Shown: positions 41,880-53,624 of the stretch, piece by piece | How positions within the stretch are numbered: the first letter of the stretch is position 1 | Layout: every line of letters begins with the position of its first letter | NCBI GenBank assembly: GCA_037127315.1 | Contig: JBBBDQ010001156.1 | Location: forward strand, 1,185,001-1,249,000 | Direction: 5' to 3' | Source of the DNA: Ascarosepion bandense | Taxonomy: Eukaryota; Mollusca; Cephalopoda; Sepiida; Sepiidae | Length of the DNA: 64,000 nucleotides | Program-made: the position numbers and the translations under genes | Notes under the pieces: model-generated | Database searches by the model: none | Told to the model about the DNA's origin: nothing | Seen by the model: only the letters and a program-made list of their open reading frames with translations

Positions 41880-43450
41880 CTCCAAACACCTTCTTAATCA
41901 CCACTAGAATCCTCTAACTCTTTCTGAATCCTCTGCCCTGCCCTCAGATTGACAGTCAAACGCCCTTGCAGGAAATTAAAATAATTTAAATGGAATCAAT
42001 TCATCCATCACCTTCTGTATACAAACGCAGGCAATAAAATAAATCTTAACATTTGTCTTGATCTCACAGAGGGCGAAACTCGTCTGCTAAGAATGGTTTT
42101 CGTCTTTACTATTTTGTGTGTTTACGCCGATGTACACTTCCCACGTAGGAATTGACTGTAGTGGTGAAGGCCTCTGCAGAACCCTCTTCCATACATTTGA
42201 AAGAAATGTGGGGAAAATTGTGAAAACGGCTTCTCTCGAAAGCGCCAACGAGTCTGTGCGTCGTGTAGAATCCAGTTACTCCGTGATAAAAGGAACCAAA
42301 ATGGCGGCGCTCATGTTTTATGCAAGGTGGTCTCAGACATTTAACGTGAAATCTCGTCGTTCGCATGCAAATTATGGTCGGTCCTCGGCTGTATAAAGCA
42401 GATTTTTTGCTTCTTGCTGACCGTGCTTGGGTTATTAGAAGACGAAGAAATAGAAGAAATAGAAGAAGAAGACGAAGATGACGACAAAAGAGACTCCTCT
42501 CACCTGTTTATTTCATCCATTTTTTGTCTTTCCTTTCACACTGTAAGAAAAGAATCCAGAGAACAGCAAAATGCGTCGCATTGTTATAATTGATTAAAAA
42601 ACTGGAACATATAGAAAGAGCATTGACTTCTAAGCCTTCCAGTGTACATTTGTTTTGAGGGTCTTACAATATGGCTATAAAATGCGAGAGAGTGTAAACG
42701 ATTGCTTTACAAAAAATGTAGAGAGATAAAAAACAAATACTTATTTAAAATATAAATTTAGCCTCGACATATCTTTAGTTTTCCGCCAAATATATTATAA
42801 CTGACGCTTTTGTGCATATTTTCTTCCTCAACTACTAGTTATCCCACTATTTATCCCAGCTCCACTGAGGCGAGTTTTGACACATGGTTGGCTTTTCAAT
42901 TGGGAAACTGAGCGCGTACATTTAGGTAGCTGGTCAAACTTTACCCAGCCCCGCACACGAGATGACTGGATACTAATTGGTCATAGCTGGTTTTAGCTGG
43001 TCATGCTTTTAACCAAAAAGCGATGAAAGTTGAAAGTTGACATGCGTAACATATACAACTTATTGTATACCTATAAGGCATTTTGCAGAAATCACTTAAT
43101 ACCCTGCCGTCAGACCCATTAGAATTAATTCAATTAGGAACAGCTCTGGAATATTCCTGGACAGATATACATACATACGCAACGAATCCAGTATCCAGCA
43201 TCTTCTTGCCACATTGTATAGCCGCCGTTATTCAAGCACAAGTACCAGTAGGATGATTTTGTTGTAGATGTCTGTAAGTGTTTTTTGCCAGAGTTTATGT
43301 GCGCATAGATAAATGTGCTATAATGTTTCATCGAGAATTTTTCCCGCCAGTCGGTGTGATGGTGACGAAAGCTTTATCTATACATGCGGTGAAAGAAAAC
43401 ACTGTTCAATTGGTCGTTGTTTTTTTTATTACTTATAACACTCGTTGTAT
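41880..43450. other. No firm gene; GC-richer patch at 42060-42420
   Basis: 42060-42420 is less AT-rich than its surroundings and carries open frames on both strands (92 aa on plus at 42118-42396), no known domain. The remainder is AT-rich with nothing recognised. Confidence 0.4.
42298..42397 (+). promoter_or_regulatory. Candidate promoter motif cluster
   Basis: AAAATGGCGGC (42298-42308, YY1-like), octamer ATGCAAAT (42365-42372) and TATAAA (42392-42397) occur within 100 bp in a GC-richer patch. Each motif alone is common; the clustering is the only argument. No transcript start or gene is recognised. Confidence 0.3.
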
Positions 43451-43455
43451 TGTCT

Positions 43456-43456
<1 letters not shown>

Positions 43457-43486
<30 letters not shown>

Positions 43487-43513
43487 AAGAAGAAGAAGAA
43501 GAAGAAGAAGAAA
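43457..43513 (+). repeat. (AAG)n microsatellite
   Basis: About 19 perfect AAG triplets. Pure GAA/TTC tracts can form triplex DNA. Confidence 0.95.
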
Positions 43514-43514
43514 T

Positions 43515-43985
43515 GTGTGAAAGAATCTAAATAATGAAAAATAAGAGAAGAGGGTCTTTTAAAGTTGTTATTACAAAGTAAAAAAAAGAAGTGCTGACGT
43601 AAAAATAGAATCTGAAAATAAAGAAAAACGAACACGAGAAAAAGTCAATACTTGAAAGATGAGTAAGAATTAAAAAAAAATACAATAAGCTCATAAAGAA
43701 CAAAGGAAAAAATATAGGTTAATTTAACACCTATCCGGTTTTTTTTTGTCAAGAAAGTTATAGCTTAGTGATAGATAATATCAATTATTTTAAAATCATC
43801 ACTTGGATTTCAGACGTGCGTAGCAAACAACAGAACTGGATATGCCAATGAAATGTAAAACATTTCAAGAAGAATATACATTCAACAGAAGCTGTTTGCA
43901 ATATATAAAGTACATATGCTGGCAGAAAGATCTCTAGTAGAAAGATATATAAGTGTACGAATTATTCCTAATAAATATATTCCTA
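43515..43985. other. No gene seen
   Basis: AT-rich with purine-rich start. No domain recognised. Confidence 0.4.
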
Positions 43986-43989
43986 TTTT

Positions 43990-45655
43990 GTTTGTAAAAA
44001 ATTTCGGTCTATAGGCTTCTTCCTTGCCATACACACATTGTCTCAGAACATGCCTTCGTCATTCTTATGTTCACAATATTTTAGTCTATAGTGTTCTTTA
44101 TTATCATACTTACAGAGTTTTAACCCATATACATCTTCATTGATATAGACACAATATTTTAGCATATTCATTATTATACCTACAATGTTTCAGTCAATAG
44201 GTGTCTTCACTATTATGTCTAAAAGTTTCACCCCAAACAGAAGCTTCTATATCATTATACCTACAATGTTTTAGCCTAGAGCATTCTTGATTGTTATACA
44301 CATAATATTTCATCCTCAGGCTTTCTTCATGATTATAGACACAATAGCCTTCTTCATTTTTATACTGATGTTATAGCATTTTTTATGTTTCAGCCTAAAG
44401 CTTTCTTTATTTTTATACCCACAATGATTCAGCCTATAGGCTTCTTCACTGCAATACACTCATTGATTTAGCATAAATCCTTCTTCATTGATATAGCCAC
44501 TCTAGGTTTTCGGTGATTCAGCATATAGCTTTCTTCATTGGTATAGCCACTCTAGTTTTTCATTGATTCAGCATAAATTCTTCTTCATTGATATAGGCAC
44601 TCTAGGCTTTCATTGATTCAGCATATAACTTTTTTCAGGGATATAGCCACTCCAGGCTTTCATTGATCCAGCATATAGCCTTCTTCATTGGTATAGCCAC
44701 TCTAGGCATTCATTGATTCAACATATAACTCTTTTCATTGGTATAGCCACTCTAGGTTTTTATTGATTTAGCATAAAGCTTTCCTCATTGATATAGCCAC
44801 TCTAGGCTTTCATTGATTCATCATATAGCCTTCTTCATTGAAATAGCCACTCTAGCTTTTTTTTGATTCAGCATATAGCCTTCTTCATTGGTATAGCCAC
44901 TCTAGGAATTCATTGATTCAGCATATAACTTTTTTCATTAATATAGCCACTCTAGACTTTCATTGATTCAGCATATAGCCTTCTTCATTGATATAGCTAC
45001 TATAGGCTTTCATTAATTCAGCATATAACTTTTTTCATTGATATAGCCACTCTAGTCTTTCACTGATTCAGCATATAACTTTTTTCATTGATATACCCAC
45101 TCTAGTCTTTCATTGATTTAGCATATAACTTTTTCATTGATATAGCCACTCTAGACTTTCATTGATTCAGTATATAGCCTTCTTCATTGATATAGCTACT
45201 CTAGGCTTTCATTGATTCAGCATATAGGCTTCTTCATTGGTATATCCACTCTAGGTTTTCATTGATTCAGTATATAGCCTTCTTCATTGGTATAGCCAAT
45301 CTAGTCTTTCATTGATTCAGCATATAGCCTTCTTCATTGATATAGCTACTATAGGCTTTCATTAATTCAGCATATAACTTTTTTCATTGATATAGCCACT
45401 CTAGTCTTTCACTGATTCAGCATATAACTTTTTTCATTGATATAGCCACTCTAGTCTTTCATTGATTTAGCATATAACTTTTTCATTGATATAGCCACTC
45501 TAGACTTTCATTGATTCAGTATATAGCCTTCTTCATTGATATAGCTACTCTAGGCTTTCATTGATTCAGCATATAGGCTTCTTCATTGGTATATCCACTC
45601 TAGGTTTTCATTGATTCAGTATATAACCTTTTTCATTGGTATAGGCACTCCACGC
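43990..45655. repeat. ~50-bp minisatellite with higher-order duplication
   Basis: From about 44440 to 45655 a 50-bp unit recurs about 24 times (core TATAGCCACTCTAGGCTTTC then ATTGATTCAGCATATAGCC). From 43990 to 44440 the same pattern is present but degraded. A block of seven units is duplicated: the variant TATAGGCTTTCATTAATTCA occurs at 45001 and 45350, 349 bp apart, with matching variants on both sides. Non-coding. Confidence 0.95.
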
Positions 45656-45689
45656 TTATTCATTGTTATAATGTCCAATGTTTAGATCT

Positions 45690-46210
45690 ATAAGATTCTT
45701 CATTGTTATGTTCAAAAATGGTTGATTATATAGATTTATATAAGTTATTTTTCATACTTCTTGCTAGTGTTCCAAGTTCACCCTTTTAATGCTAGAATTA
45801 CGTCAGTTTTCTTCGTTATTTCGTTTTTATCTATTTTTTCAAAATATTCCAATTTCCCATTTTCTATCTATTTTTCTTTCTTTTTTTTTTACATCTATCC
45901 TAATCACTTAGTTTTTATTTGTCTTATTGCCTCTCTTTTTCTCAACTTATCTGTTTATCTCTCTTTACACTTTCGATTTCTGTTTACTGATTCCTCTGTT
46001 TCTTTTTAGCTTTTTTTTTTCTCTTGTTCGGGCTTTCTCTTTGTCTTTCTCTGATTCCTTCTCTCTTTGTCTCTTTATTCCACCGTTTTATCTCTGCATT
46101 TGCTTAGCCTCTCCTTATCTCTATCTTTATTTCATTTTTTTCTCTTTTTATCATATATTTATTTATCTCTGTTTCTCTATCTTTTTCTCTATCTTTTTTC
46201 ATTTTGACTA
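45690..46210 (+). repeat. Pyrimidine-rich low-complexity stretch
   Basis: T/C-dominated. Frames here are Phe/Leu/Ser-rich by composition, superficially membrane-like but without a family. Confidence 0.7.
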
Positions 46211-46249
46211 AATAATAATAATAATAATAATAATATGAAAATGAAATTT

Positions 46250-46440
46250 GTAGGGAACACTCCACCCACGTCTATTGAACAGGTGAAGAAGCTCACCCCT
46301 TGTTTCCTGTTTAGGATGCGGTTCCCGGTTTTCTCTTTTCCAATCTTCTCACTTTTTTTAAAAAAATCTTTTCACTCCTATGTAGCCCCCTGCACATCAG
46401 TGGCTTTACCGCCTTGCTCGGGGTGATATGATTAAAAAAA
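46250..46440 (+). mobile_element. SINE-B, 5'-truncated
   Basis: Starts near ACACTCCACCCACGTCTATT, lacking the first part of the head. Complete 3' tail with GGGGTGATATGATT and an A run. A (TAA)n run (46211-46233) precedes it. Confidence 0.8.
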
Positions 46441-46477
46441 AATCATGAACCCTTTCGTTTTTAAGAGACATAGTTTT

Positions 46478-46830
46478 TTTTATAATCATTTCACCCCAAG
46501 AAAAGCAGTTTTACTGCCACTGATGCGCAGGGGGGTTACGTAGGAGGGGAGTGAGGAGAAAGAAAAACAAGTTATATGGGGTGTCAGAGAATGGGTAAGG
46601 GAAGGACGATAACACTAGGGCGAAAAGAGATGATGAAAGTAGAGTGTAAGGAGAAAAGAACATGTGGGAAAGGACGCTAGTCAGTGAGATAGAAGATGGA
46701 ATTTGACCTTACATTTAAATTTTTGGAGATTGTAGCTGTCAGGGAAGCATGTATACGGAAGGGAATTCCAAAAAGGGAAGGTGCGAGAAAAGAAGCTTGG
46801 AGTAGAAGTTACGGTTACATTTTATTGTAT
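46478..46830 (-). mobile_element. Jockey/CR1-like LINE, 3' end
   Basis: Minus strand: ORF tail (GGAATTCCCTTCCGTATACA region, NSLP-type sequence) and 3' UTR to the TTTCACCCCAAG end at 46478. 5'-truncated near 46830. Confidence 0.8.
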
Positions 46831-47089
46831 TTAAATAATATTAATAAGGTGCTTGAAAATAAATAAAACGTATATTTGTTTTCTTTTATCATCAGAGCCC
46901 GTTATAAACATTAGTTTATCCGTTATATACTAACGTCTTGACAAGATGGAAGAAAGAAATAAAATAATCCAAATAAATCTAAATATTTTTACAATTTTTT
47001 AAAATTCATTCTGGAGATAAAATATATGTTTGGTAGTTCTGATATAAAACGTATTGCTGGTCATTTTCCTAAAAATATGCGTTGTTGAT

Positions 47090-47382
47090 CAGTAAGTTAA
47101 ATGCCATACGTTATTCACGCTTTGGGAAATCATATTTCAAAAGAGATTTGACTGACTGGGCAGAACATTTTCCCGCAGCAGTTTGCAATTGCTTTCTGGT
47201 TGCCAACCAAGGCTATAAAACGCAATGTCTTATTATTTAACCCATAACTGGAGGGAAGAGACGGATTAGTACCTTTCCCAACTGTACTTGTGCGTAAGTG
47301 AATGCAACGAATTGAACTGGAATTCGAACTCGGGTCTCGGATTTCTCGTTCCGAGCCTATATCCACTGCATGACAACGCACA
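47090..47382 (-). mobile_element. SINE-A with probable target duplication
   Basis: Near full-length. Flanks ATGCGTTGTTG (left) and AACGCATTGTTG (right) share GCRTTGTTG, a likely imperfect target duplication. One small deletion near 47200 removes the GCGGTAGACT segment. Confidence 0.85.
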
Positions 47383-47399
47383 CCCAACGCATTGTTGCT

Positions 47400-47600
47400 A
47401 ATCGTTCTATAAAAGTATATTTTTATAATTTCATAGTGTTTTTTAGGGGGGGGTTGTTTGGTGGGGTTTACTATTTATCCATAGGTTGGAACCAAACAGA
47501 TACTACCACCCCGGGTAGGGATGGAGCTGGAAACAACTGCAGTTAAGATGTGGATCCACACGTCTTATGAACTTCAATCTCTCGATCGGAGGCTTTGATG
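47400..47600 (-). repeat. Repeat E, inverted partial copy
   Basis: Complement of the 22400-22560 segment. Landmarks GTACTACCACCCCGGGTAGGG-like (47501-47520) and TTTACTATTTATCCATAGG (about 47468). Confidence 0.55.
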
Positions 47601-47879
47601 TCGGATTCAGTTCGAAATGAACGGAAAACTCGTTAATAGTATATCAAAGAGCATAATACCGGATGTCTTTGAAAATGAGCTTTTTGCATTCTGTGTCGTC
47701 TGTGGGTTCCCATTCTACGACATGAAATGGTATTAAAGAAAAATGTAGATTTCTTTTAATTATTCGTTTTTATTCGAAGTGAGTGGAACCGGGATGGAAG
47801 CATATGTTAGACTTCCAGCTATGGGCAAATTTTGAACACTAAGACAAAAATCAATAGTACAGTTTTATAGTTACTAAAA

Positions 47880-49130
47880 ATACATTTTATGGTCTACTAA
47901 AAATATATATCTAAAAAACGTACCTTTACTCTGAAGGTATAAAATATGGACAAAATATCTATAGCTGAAATCATAAAATTTCACTCAATATGAAACTCAT
48001 TTCGACTAAATGTACACATCACCTGTAAGTCAGAAATAGTAGAGGGAAAATAACTATTTAAAAACACTGAAAGCGTAAACATAATGTCTTAGCTTAAAAA
48101 TAGATTTACGCCAAAGCATATAATATCTATATATAAAATATACGTTTACTCTGAATGTATAAACTTATCTTTTCTTTTTTTTACTTTTTTTTTATGACCT
48201 TGTGGCCCCAAGCAAGGAATTTTATTGCAACTGTTGTGCAGGGGGTTACATAGGAGGAATGTCATGAGAAAGAGTAACAGGTTACAGAGAGTGTAAGGAA
48301 GAGGGTATGAGAAGGAAGAGAATACTGATGAGTGGGGTGGACGGAGAAAATAGCATGAGAGAGAGGAAGTAAGTTAGTGAGACCGGAGGTGACAATTGAC
48401 TTTACATTTGAATTCTTGAAGATTGTAGCTGTCGGGAAAGCAATTATGTGGAAAAGAATTCAACAGGCGGGAAGTGCGAGATAAAAAGGTGATGGAGTAG
48501 AATTTGCGTTTACAATTTATCGGTTTCACAGTAAAAGGGCGGGACCTAGTTGCTAACAGTGTGGCTCGAGGAAATTCATATATAGTGGGTACCAGTGAGC
48601 TAAGTTAATCGGCGCAGAAGCCGTTAAAATATTTGTAGAAGAGACACAGGGAGGCCACACTGCGTCGGTGAGAAAGCGACTGTATCCTAGCTGCCAAGTC
48701 GGGATCGATCACATTACATTTTCTCCGTTGGATTTTATCAAGGACCCCTAGGAGGATAGCAGGAGCACCCGACAAGATATGGCAGCAATATTCAATGCTC
48801 CGGGCGGATGGTAGATTTATATATGTGCTGGATTATTTCAGTAGGAAACAATTATACAATCATGGACAAAATATATATAGCTAAAAACCATAAAATTTCA
48901 CTCACTATGAATATCATTTTAACTGAATATACACTGTACTTACAAGTCATAAATAGTAGTGGGAAAAAAAAACTATTTAAAAACACTGAAAGTGTAAACA
49001 TAATGACTTAGCTTACAAATAGATTTACCCCAAAGCATAGGATTCCTACAAAATTAACACTCTAGATATAAAATATACGTATACCCTGAATGTGTAAACT
49101 TCTGTACAAAATATCTGTTGTTGAAAGCAT
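47880..49130. repeat. A-rich tandem units interrupted by a LINE
   Basis: 47938-48125 and 48860-49045 are direct repeats (marker TATTTAAAAACACTGAAAG at 48056 and 48972). Flanking segments with TAAAATATACGTTTACTCTG-like sequence also recur (48136, 49070). The LINE at 48182-48838 lies between the copies. Confidence 0.7.
48182..48838 (-). mobile_element. Jockey/CR1-like LINE, 3' end
   Basis: Minus strand, covering ORF tail to 3' UTR. It reaches further upstream than the copy at 46478 (the region equivalent to HIYKSTIRP is at its right end). Ends with the GGCCACAAGG variant of the tail plus an A run. Inserted into A-rich tandem repeats. Confidence 0.8.
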
Positions 49131-49332
49131 TAAATTACGTACAAAATATTTAGATTCCAGATATAAATAACCTATGGCCAGAGTAAACCAATCAAATAAA
49201 CAACATGAAAGAGCCTTTATGACAAAAATCTGTATAATATCCTAAAATTTCTTAAATAAAAATCTAAATATAAAAATAAAAATTTCAACAAATCTACTAC
49301 ATAAAATACACCGCATTATATCATCAGCTTTT

Positions 49333-50100
49333 TTTAAAATCATTTCACTCCAAGCAAAATGCGCAGGGGGTTACATAAGAGGAGAGTGATGAGAAAGAGG
49401 AACTAGTTACAGTGGGTGTCAGAGAATGAGTAAGAAAAGAACGAAAACACTGGTTTGAATAGAACTGCATGAGAGTAAAGTAGAAAAGGAAAGGACATGA
49501 TACAAGGATTGTCAGGGAAAGGATGCAAGTCAAGGAGATAAGAGATGGCAATTGACATTGCATTTGAATTTTTGGAGATTGTAGCTATCAGAGATGCAAG
49601 TACAGGAAAGGGAATTTCAATTTTTATTTTTTTTTTATTTTTTATTAATCATATCACCCCGAGCAAGGCGGTAACGCCACTGATGTGCAGGGGGCTACAT
49701 AAAAGTGAAAAGATTGGAAAAAAGAAAGCCGGAAACCACATCCTAAACAGGGAACAAGGGATGAGCCTCTACACCTGTTCAATAGACATGGGTGGAGTGT
49801 GAACCGGGCGATAGTTTAGTCTATCTACTCCAATGTGGTTACATTTGATTGGTTTCACTGTAAAAGGGTGGAACCTAGTTGCTAGAGTAGTAGATCGAGT
49901 AAATTCATGCTGAGGGGGCACAAAGAAGCTAAGCTCATCGGTGCGGAATTCGTATAAGTATTTGTAGAAGAGACAGAGCGAAGCTACATTACATCGTTGA
50001 GAAAGTGACTGGAGTTGAGCTACCGGGTCGAGATCGATTACCTTGCAGATTCTCTGTTGGATTTTGTCAAGAACCCCGAGATGAATAGCAGACAAACATG
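49333..50100 (-). mobile_element. Jockey/CR1-like LINE, 3' end, split by SINE-B
   Basis: The LINE 3' end (49333-49618) and ORF tail (49838-50100) are separated by a SINE-B. The tail frame reads IHLGVLDKIQQRICKVIDLD and VASLCLFYKYLYEFRTDELS. Some LINE sequence is missing at the junction. Confidence 0.8.
49622..49835 (-). mobile_element. SINE-B, full length, inside a LINE
   Basis: Minus strand: head TTGGAGTAGATAGACTAAAC (49835 leftward), B box GGTTCACACTCC, body and tail ending ATATGATTAAT with an A/T-rich tail at 49622-49647. The host LINE is the same family whose tail it shares. Confidence 0.85.
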
Positions 50101-50237
50101 TATATGGATAAAAATTGAGTTTCATTTACTATGTGAAATTTAATTGTGAAAGTAGAACAAAGAATATAATATTTTTTGTTGCTTTAAAGCTCCGAAGAGA
50201 ATTAAATTCCGGCATTAAATGACCAGAAGAGTTGACA

Positions 50238-50890
50238 TTTTTTATAATCATATCGCTCCATGCAAAGCAGTTTATTGCCACTGGTGTTCAGGGGGTTACA
50301 TAGTAGAAAAACTATGAGAAGAAGTGACAGGTTATAGGGGGTGTCAGTAAGTGGGTCGGAGAATGATGAAAATACTGATAAGAGTAGAGTGGACAGAGAG
50401 AGAGGATGCAAGTTAATGAAGCAGGAGATGACTCTTGACATTTAAATTTCTGGAGATGGTAGCTGTCGGGGAAGGGAATTCCACAGGAGAAAAGTGCGAA
50501 AAAAGAAGCTGATGGAGTAGAATTTTGCGTTTCCATTTTATTAGTTTCAGAGTAAAAGGATGGGACCTAGTTGCTCATCTTGTGGCTCAAGTAAATTCAT
50601 CGGAGCAGAAGCCTTGAATATGTTTGTAGAAGAGACACAGGGAAGCCACATTGCGCCGGTGAGAAAGTGACTGTATCTTAGCTGCCAAGTGAGGATCAAT
50701 CACATTACAGATTCTCCATTGGATTTTGTCAAGGACACCTATGTGGATACCAGCAGCACCCGTCCAGGTATGGCAGCAGTATTCAATGCTCGGGTGGATG
50801 GTAGATATGTGCAGGATGGTTTTAGACGGGAAACACTTCCTGGATGCCGTTAAAGATGTAAAATTAATCAAAGGACGCTTTTGCTATTCA
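50238..50890 (-). mobile_element. Jockey/CR1-like LINE, 3' end
   Basis: Minus strand. The frame 50871-50587 reads ILHISTIHPSIEYCCHTWTG and VLDKIQWRICNVIDPHLAAK. The tail reaches 50238. Meets a plus-strand copy of the same family at about 50892. Confidence 0.8.
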
Positions 50891-50891
50891 T

Positions 50892-51365
50892 TTTGAGGTG
50901 CTCAACAAAATTCAAAGGACAATTTTGAATGACAGCTCGACTTCAGTCACTTTCTCACCGTCGGGATGTGCCTTACGTCTGTCTTTTCTACAAATATTTT
51001 ACGGTTTATTCTCTGACGATCTTAGCTCACTGGTTCCCCCTCTACATGAATTTACTAGTGCCCTGGACTGGCAACTAGGTCTCACCTTTTTACAGCGAAA
51101 ACAGTCAAATGCAACCGCGACTTCTACTTTCTTTTCTCGCATTTCCCGCGTTTGAAACTCCCTTTTATACACTTGCTTCCCTGATAGCTATAATTTCCAA
51201 GAATCTGCGCACCGTCAATTGTCATCTTTTGTCCCCACCAACTGATTCCCATCTTTTTCTTATCCTTTCTCCGAAGCCCATTGTATCTAGTTCTTTCTGT
51301 TTGTTTTTCTCTCTTATAAGCCCTATGCATTAGTGACTGTCTTGCTTGGTGTGAAAGTTTTAAAA
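50892..51365 (+). mobile_element. Jockey/CR1-like LINE, 3' end, opposite orientation
   Basis: Plus strand, from VLNKIQRTILNDS to ISRV and the 3' UTR, ending CTTGCTTGGTGTGAAAG with a (TAAAA)n tail. It starts exactly where the minus-strand copy ends. Confidence 0.8.
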
Positions 51366-51392
51366 TAAAATAAAATATATCTGAAACCCCAA

Positions 51393-51590
51393 TGGAGTAG
51401 ATAGACTAAACTATCGCCCGGTTCACACTCCACCCACGTCTATTGTACAGGTGTAGGGGCCCATCCCTAGTTCCCTGTTCAGGATGTGGTTTCCGGCTTT
51501 CTTTTTTCCAATCTTTTCAGTCGTACGTAGCCCCCTGCCCATCAGTGGCGTTACCGCCTTGCTCGGGGTGATATGATTAAAAAAAAAAAT
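51393..51590 (+). mobile_element. SINE-B, full length
   Basis: Head AATGGAGTAGATAGACTAAA, B-box-like GGTTCACACTCC at about 51420, tail GGGGTGATATGATT and A run. Directly follows the LINE tail above. Confidence 0.85.
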
Positions 51591-51599
51591 AGACAATTT

Positions 51600-52089
51600 G
51601 TAATTGTCAGAATACCACGTTTACGAGTCAATCCAACCGACTGCTTGTCACGCGGGACCCGGCTTTCGCATTCTTTAACACTTATCATCACAATTCTTTA
51701 TCAGTGTACTTCTTAAGCTATAGTAAACGATAAGTATAAATAGAGATTTAACCAGGACACATCTGAAAAGAAATCGAGATACCAACGGCAGTTTAATCAA
51801 AAGTTTCTTGAAAATTAATTGAAACAACTGCTTTAAATTCTTTTCTTTCACCATATGGTTAGTTTTAGATACACTGGAGTTGCAGAGCGTAATTGATGTC
51901 TATTTATATCATAAGATTAGGTCATTTAACTCAATTTTCGAGTTGAATGATGAAAATTGTTTGGCCTTGAAAAATAATGCTTCATCCGTGACTGCATCGA
52001 AATTTATCACGTCCAGACATTATTGTCTCGACTGTCGATTAGTTGTTCTACGGCCATTGCCTGCGCTGGAAATTACTCCAAGGAAGTGT
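51600..52089. other. No firm gene
   Basis: A frame at 51880-52167 has balanced composition before running into the Tc1-like fragment. No domain identified in its first part. Confidence 0.4.
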
Positions 52090-52315
52090 AAGAAAATCAT
52101 AATACCGTATAAAACACAGGCAGGTCTTACAGAGAGATCGCGGATATTGTTGGTGTCAGCCTTTTAACTGACAGTCGTGTCATCAAAAGGAAGAAACAAA
52201 CTGGATCCCTCAGTCCGGAAAAGTAAAGGAAAATGTGGTCGGAAGAGAAAAACAATACGAAGAGACGAGGTATACGTGATCAGAGTAAGTGTAAAAATAA
52301 CCCCTAGGAATACGT
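52090..52315 (+). pseudogene. Tc1-like transposase N-terminal fragment
   Basis: Across two frames: KCKKIIIPYKTQAGLTERS, then VSPLTDSRVIKRKKQTGSLS-like and KGKCGRKRKTIRRDE. This is the paired-type helix-turn-helix DNA-binding region with the GRKRKT linker of Tc1-family transposases. The catalytic domain and terminal repeats are not found. Confidence 0.65.
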
Positions 52316-52344
52316 TATTCGTTTTGCTTCAATTAATTTGCCCA

Positions 52345-52895
52345 AGGGTGTATTTGCCGTGCTTCTTCAAGACGTAGGTGATCATGACCCTCGCATTCCC
52401 CTAAGATTTGTAGCTAGTAACGCCTTTTCTCTTGGTATATCTCTCAAATCTTACTCTGCCATTTACTTGCTCAATCTCGTCAAGTACATCCTGCGTTGCT
52501 TTCCCCAGTCTCCCTTTCATTCTATCCGCCATGTGTGTATCAGATTCGCTAAGCTCTCCTTCCTCAATACTCGTCCCAAAAACTTCAGTTGTTTCTTTCT
52601 GATGTTAATTTTAAGTATAAAATTCCTTTTTATTTCAATCCTATTCAAAACATTATCGTTGCTCAGACCATGGTATCCTCAGCATCCTTCTGTAGAACCA
52701 TATTTCGGTGGCTTCAAGTCTTTCTTTCATCTTTGAGGATATCGTCCAGTATTCTCTGCCATATAAAAAGGCAGACATCACATAACACTTCAGTATTATT
52801 TTCTTTGTCTCCAACAAAATTTTCTTGTCTCTTAATACTCTGCTTAGCTATTAGAACGCATCCTTGGCCATGCCAATACGCATTTGCTAATTTTT
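52345..52895 (-). mobile_element. RTE-like LINE, diverged 3' portion
   Basis: Minus strand. Plus-strand landmarks TTCTTCAAGACGTAGGTGAT (3' coding end), CATCCTTCTGTAGAACCATA and TCTTTCATCTTTGAGGATAT match other copies in order. Many small changes; no long frame. Confidence 0.75.
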
Positions 52896-52989
52896 GCTGG
52901 TTGCAAAAACGAGAAACCGACTCAACTTACAAGAGTGGGAGAAAGTGTTTCAAACATTTCTAAAGATATCGGCAATTATGCTTTTCTTT

Positions 52990-53240
52990 GTTTAATGGCG
53001 GTCAACTACTTTTGGTCATTTATTGCCGAAATGTAATTTTTGGGAAGGTTGAACAATTTGTTTTTACAAAAATCTATAGCTGGTAATTTATTTTTTAAAT
53101 CTATACTTTCAGAGTTTTGATCCCAAATTTTTTAGTTCACTATCTGTCAACCCTCACAGGTGCTACCATCCTGAACCAAGAACAACAACAATTAAGAGGT
53201 GATTCCACGCTCCCTACAGACTCCCGATTAGGGGTTTTGC
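52990..53240 (-). repeat. Repeat E, inverted partial copy
   Basis: Landmarks CACAGGTGCTACCATCC and GAACAACAACAATT correspond to the complement of 22420-22480 in the PLE-inserted copy. Diverged. Confidence 0.5.
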
Positions 53241-53249
53241 TACAGGATA

Positions 53250-53610
53250 TAATTTATCGTCACGCTAAGGGCAAGATATGAAAAAAAAGTATTTTGTATT
53301 TATTTAGCTATCTTTTTTTTCTTTTTTTTTTTGTCACAGCAATTATTCTGGAAGAAATAAGTTCTCTTTAATAATAAGATATTTGACCTGACTATATGCA
53401 TTCTATATATAAAAGCTGAGGTGAATTTTCCGTTTTTGGTCATTTGCGTTAGTTGTTCTTGAATTTAATTTACTAATTTAGAACGTGTCTGTTCGTATTT
53501 TGGTTTTATGTTTTCGGCATTGGAATAAGTGGCCTGTAATAGGTTAGTTTCCTTTCTCTCTTTTATACTTTGTTCAGATTTCACAAACTTATACTAAGAT
53601 AAAAATTAAC
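53250..53610. other. No gene seen
   Basis: AT/T-rich sequence with nothing recognised. Confidence 0.4.
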
Positions 53611-53624
53611 AATTTACTATCATT

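Noticed and set aside
43278..43520. Arginine-rich 80-aa protein (and poly-Phe frame on the other strand)
   Set aside because: Product of the (AAG)n tract.
45761..46211. Hydrophobic membrane-like frames
   Set aside because: Composition of a pyrimidine-rich stretch; no conserved motif or gene context.
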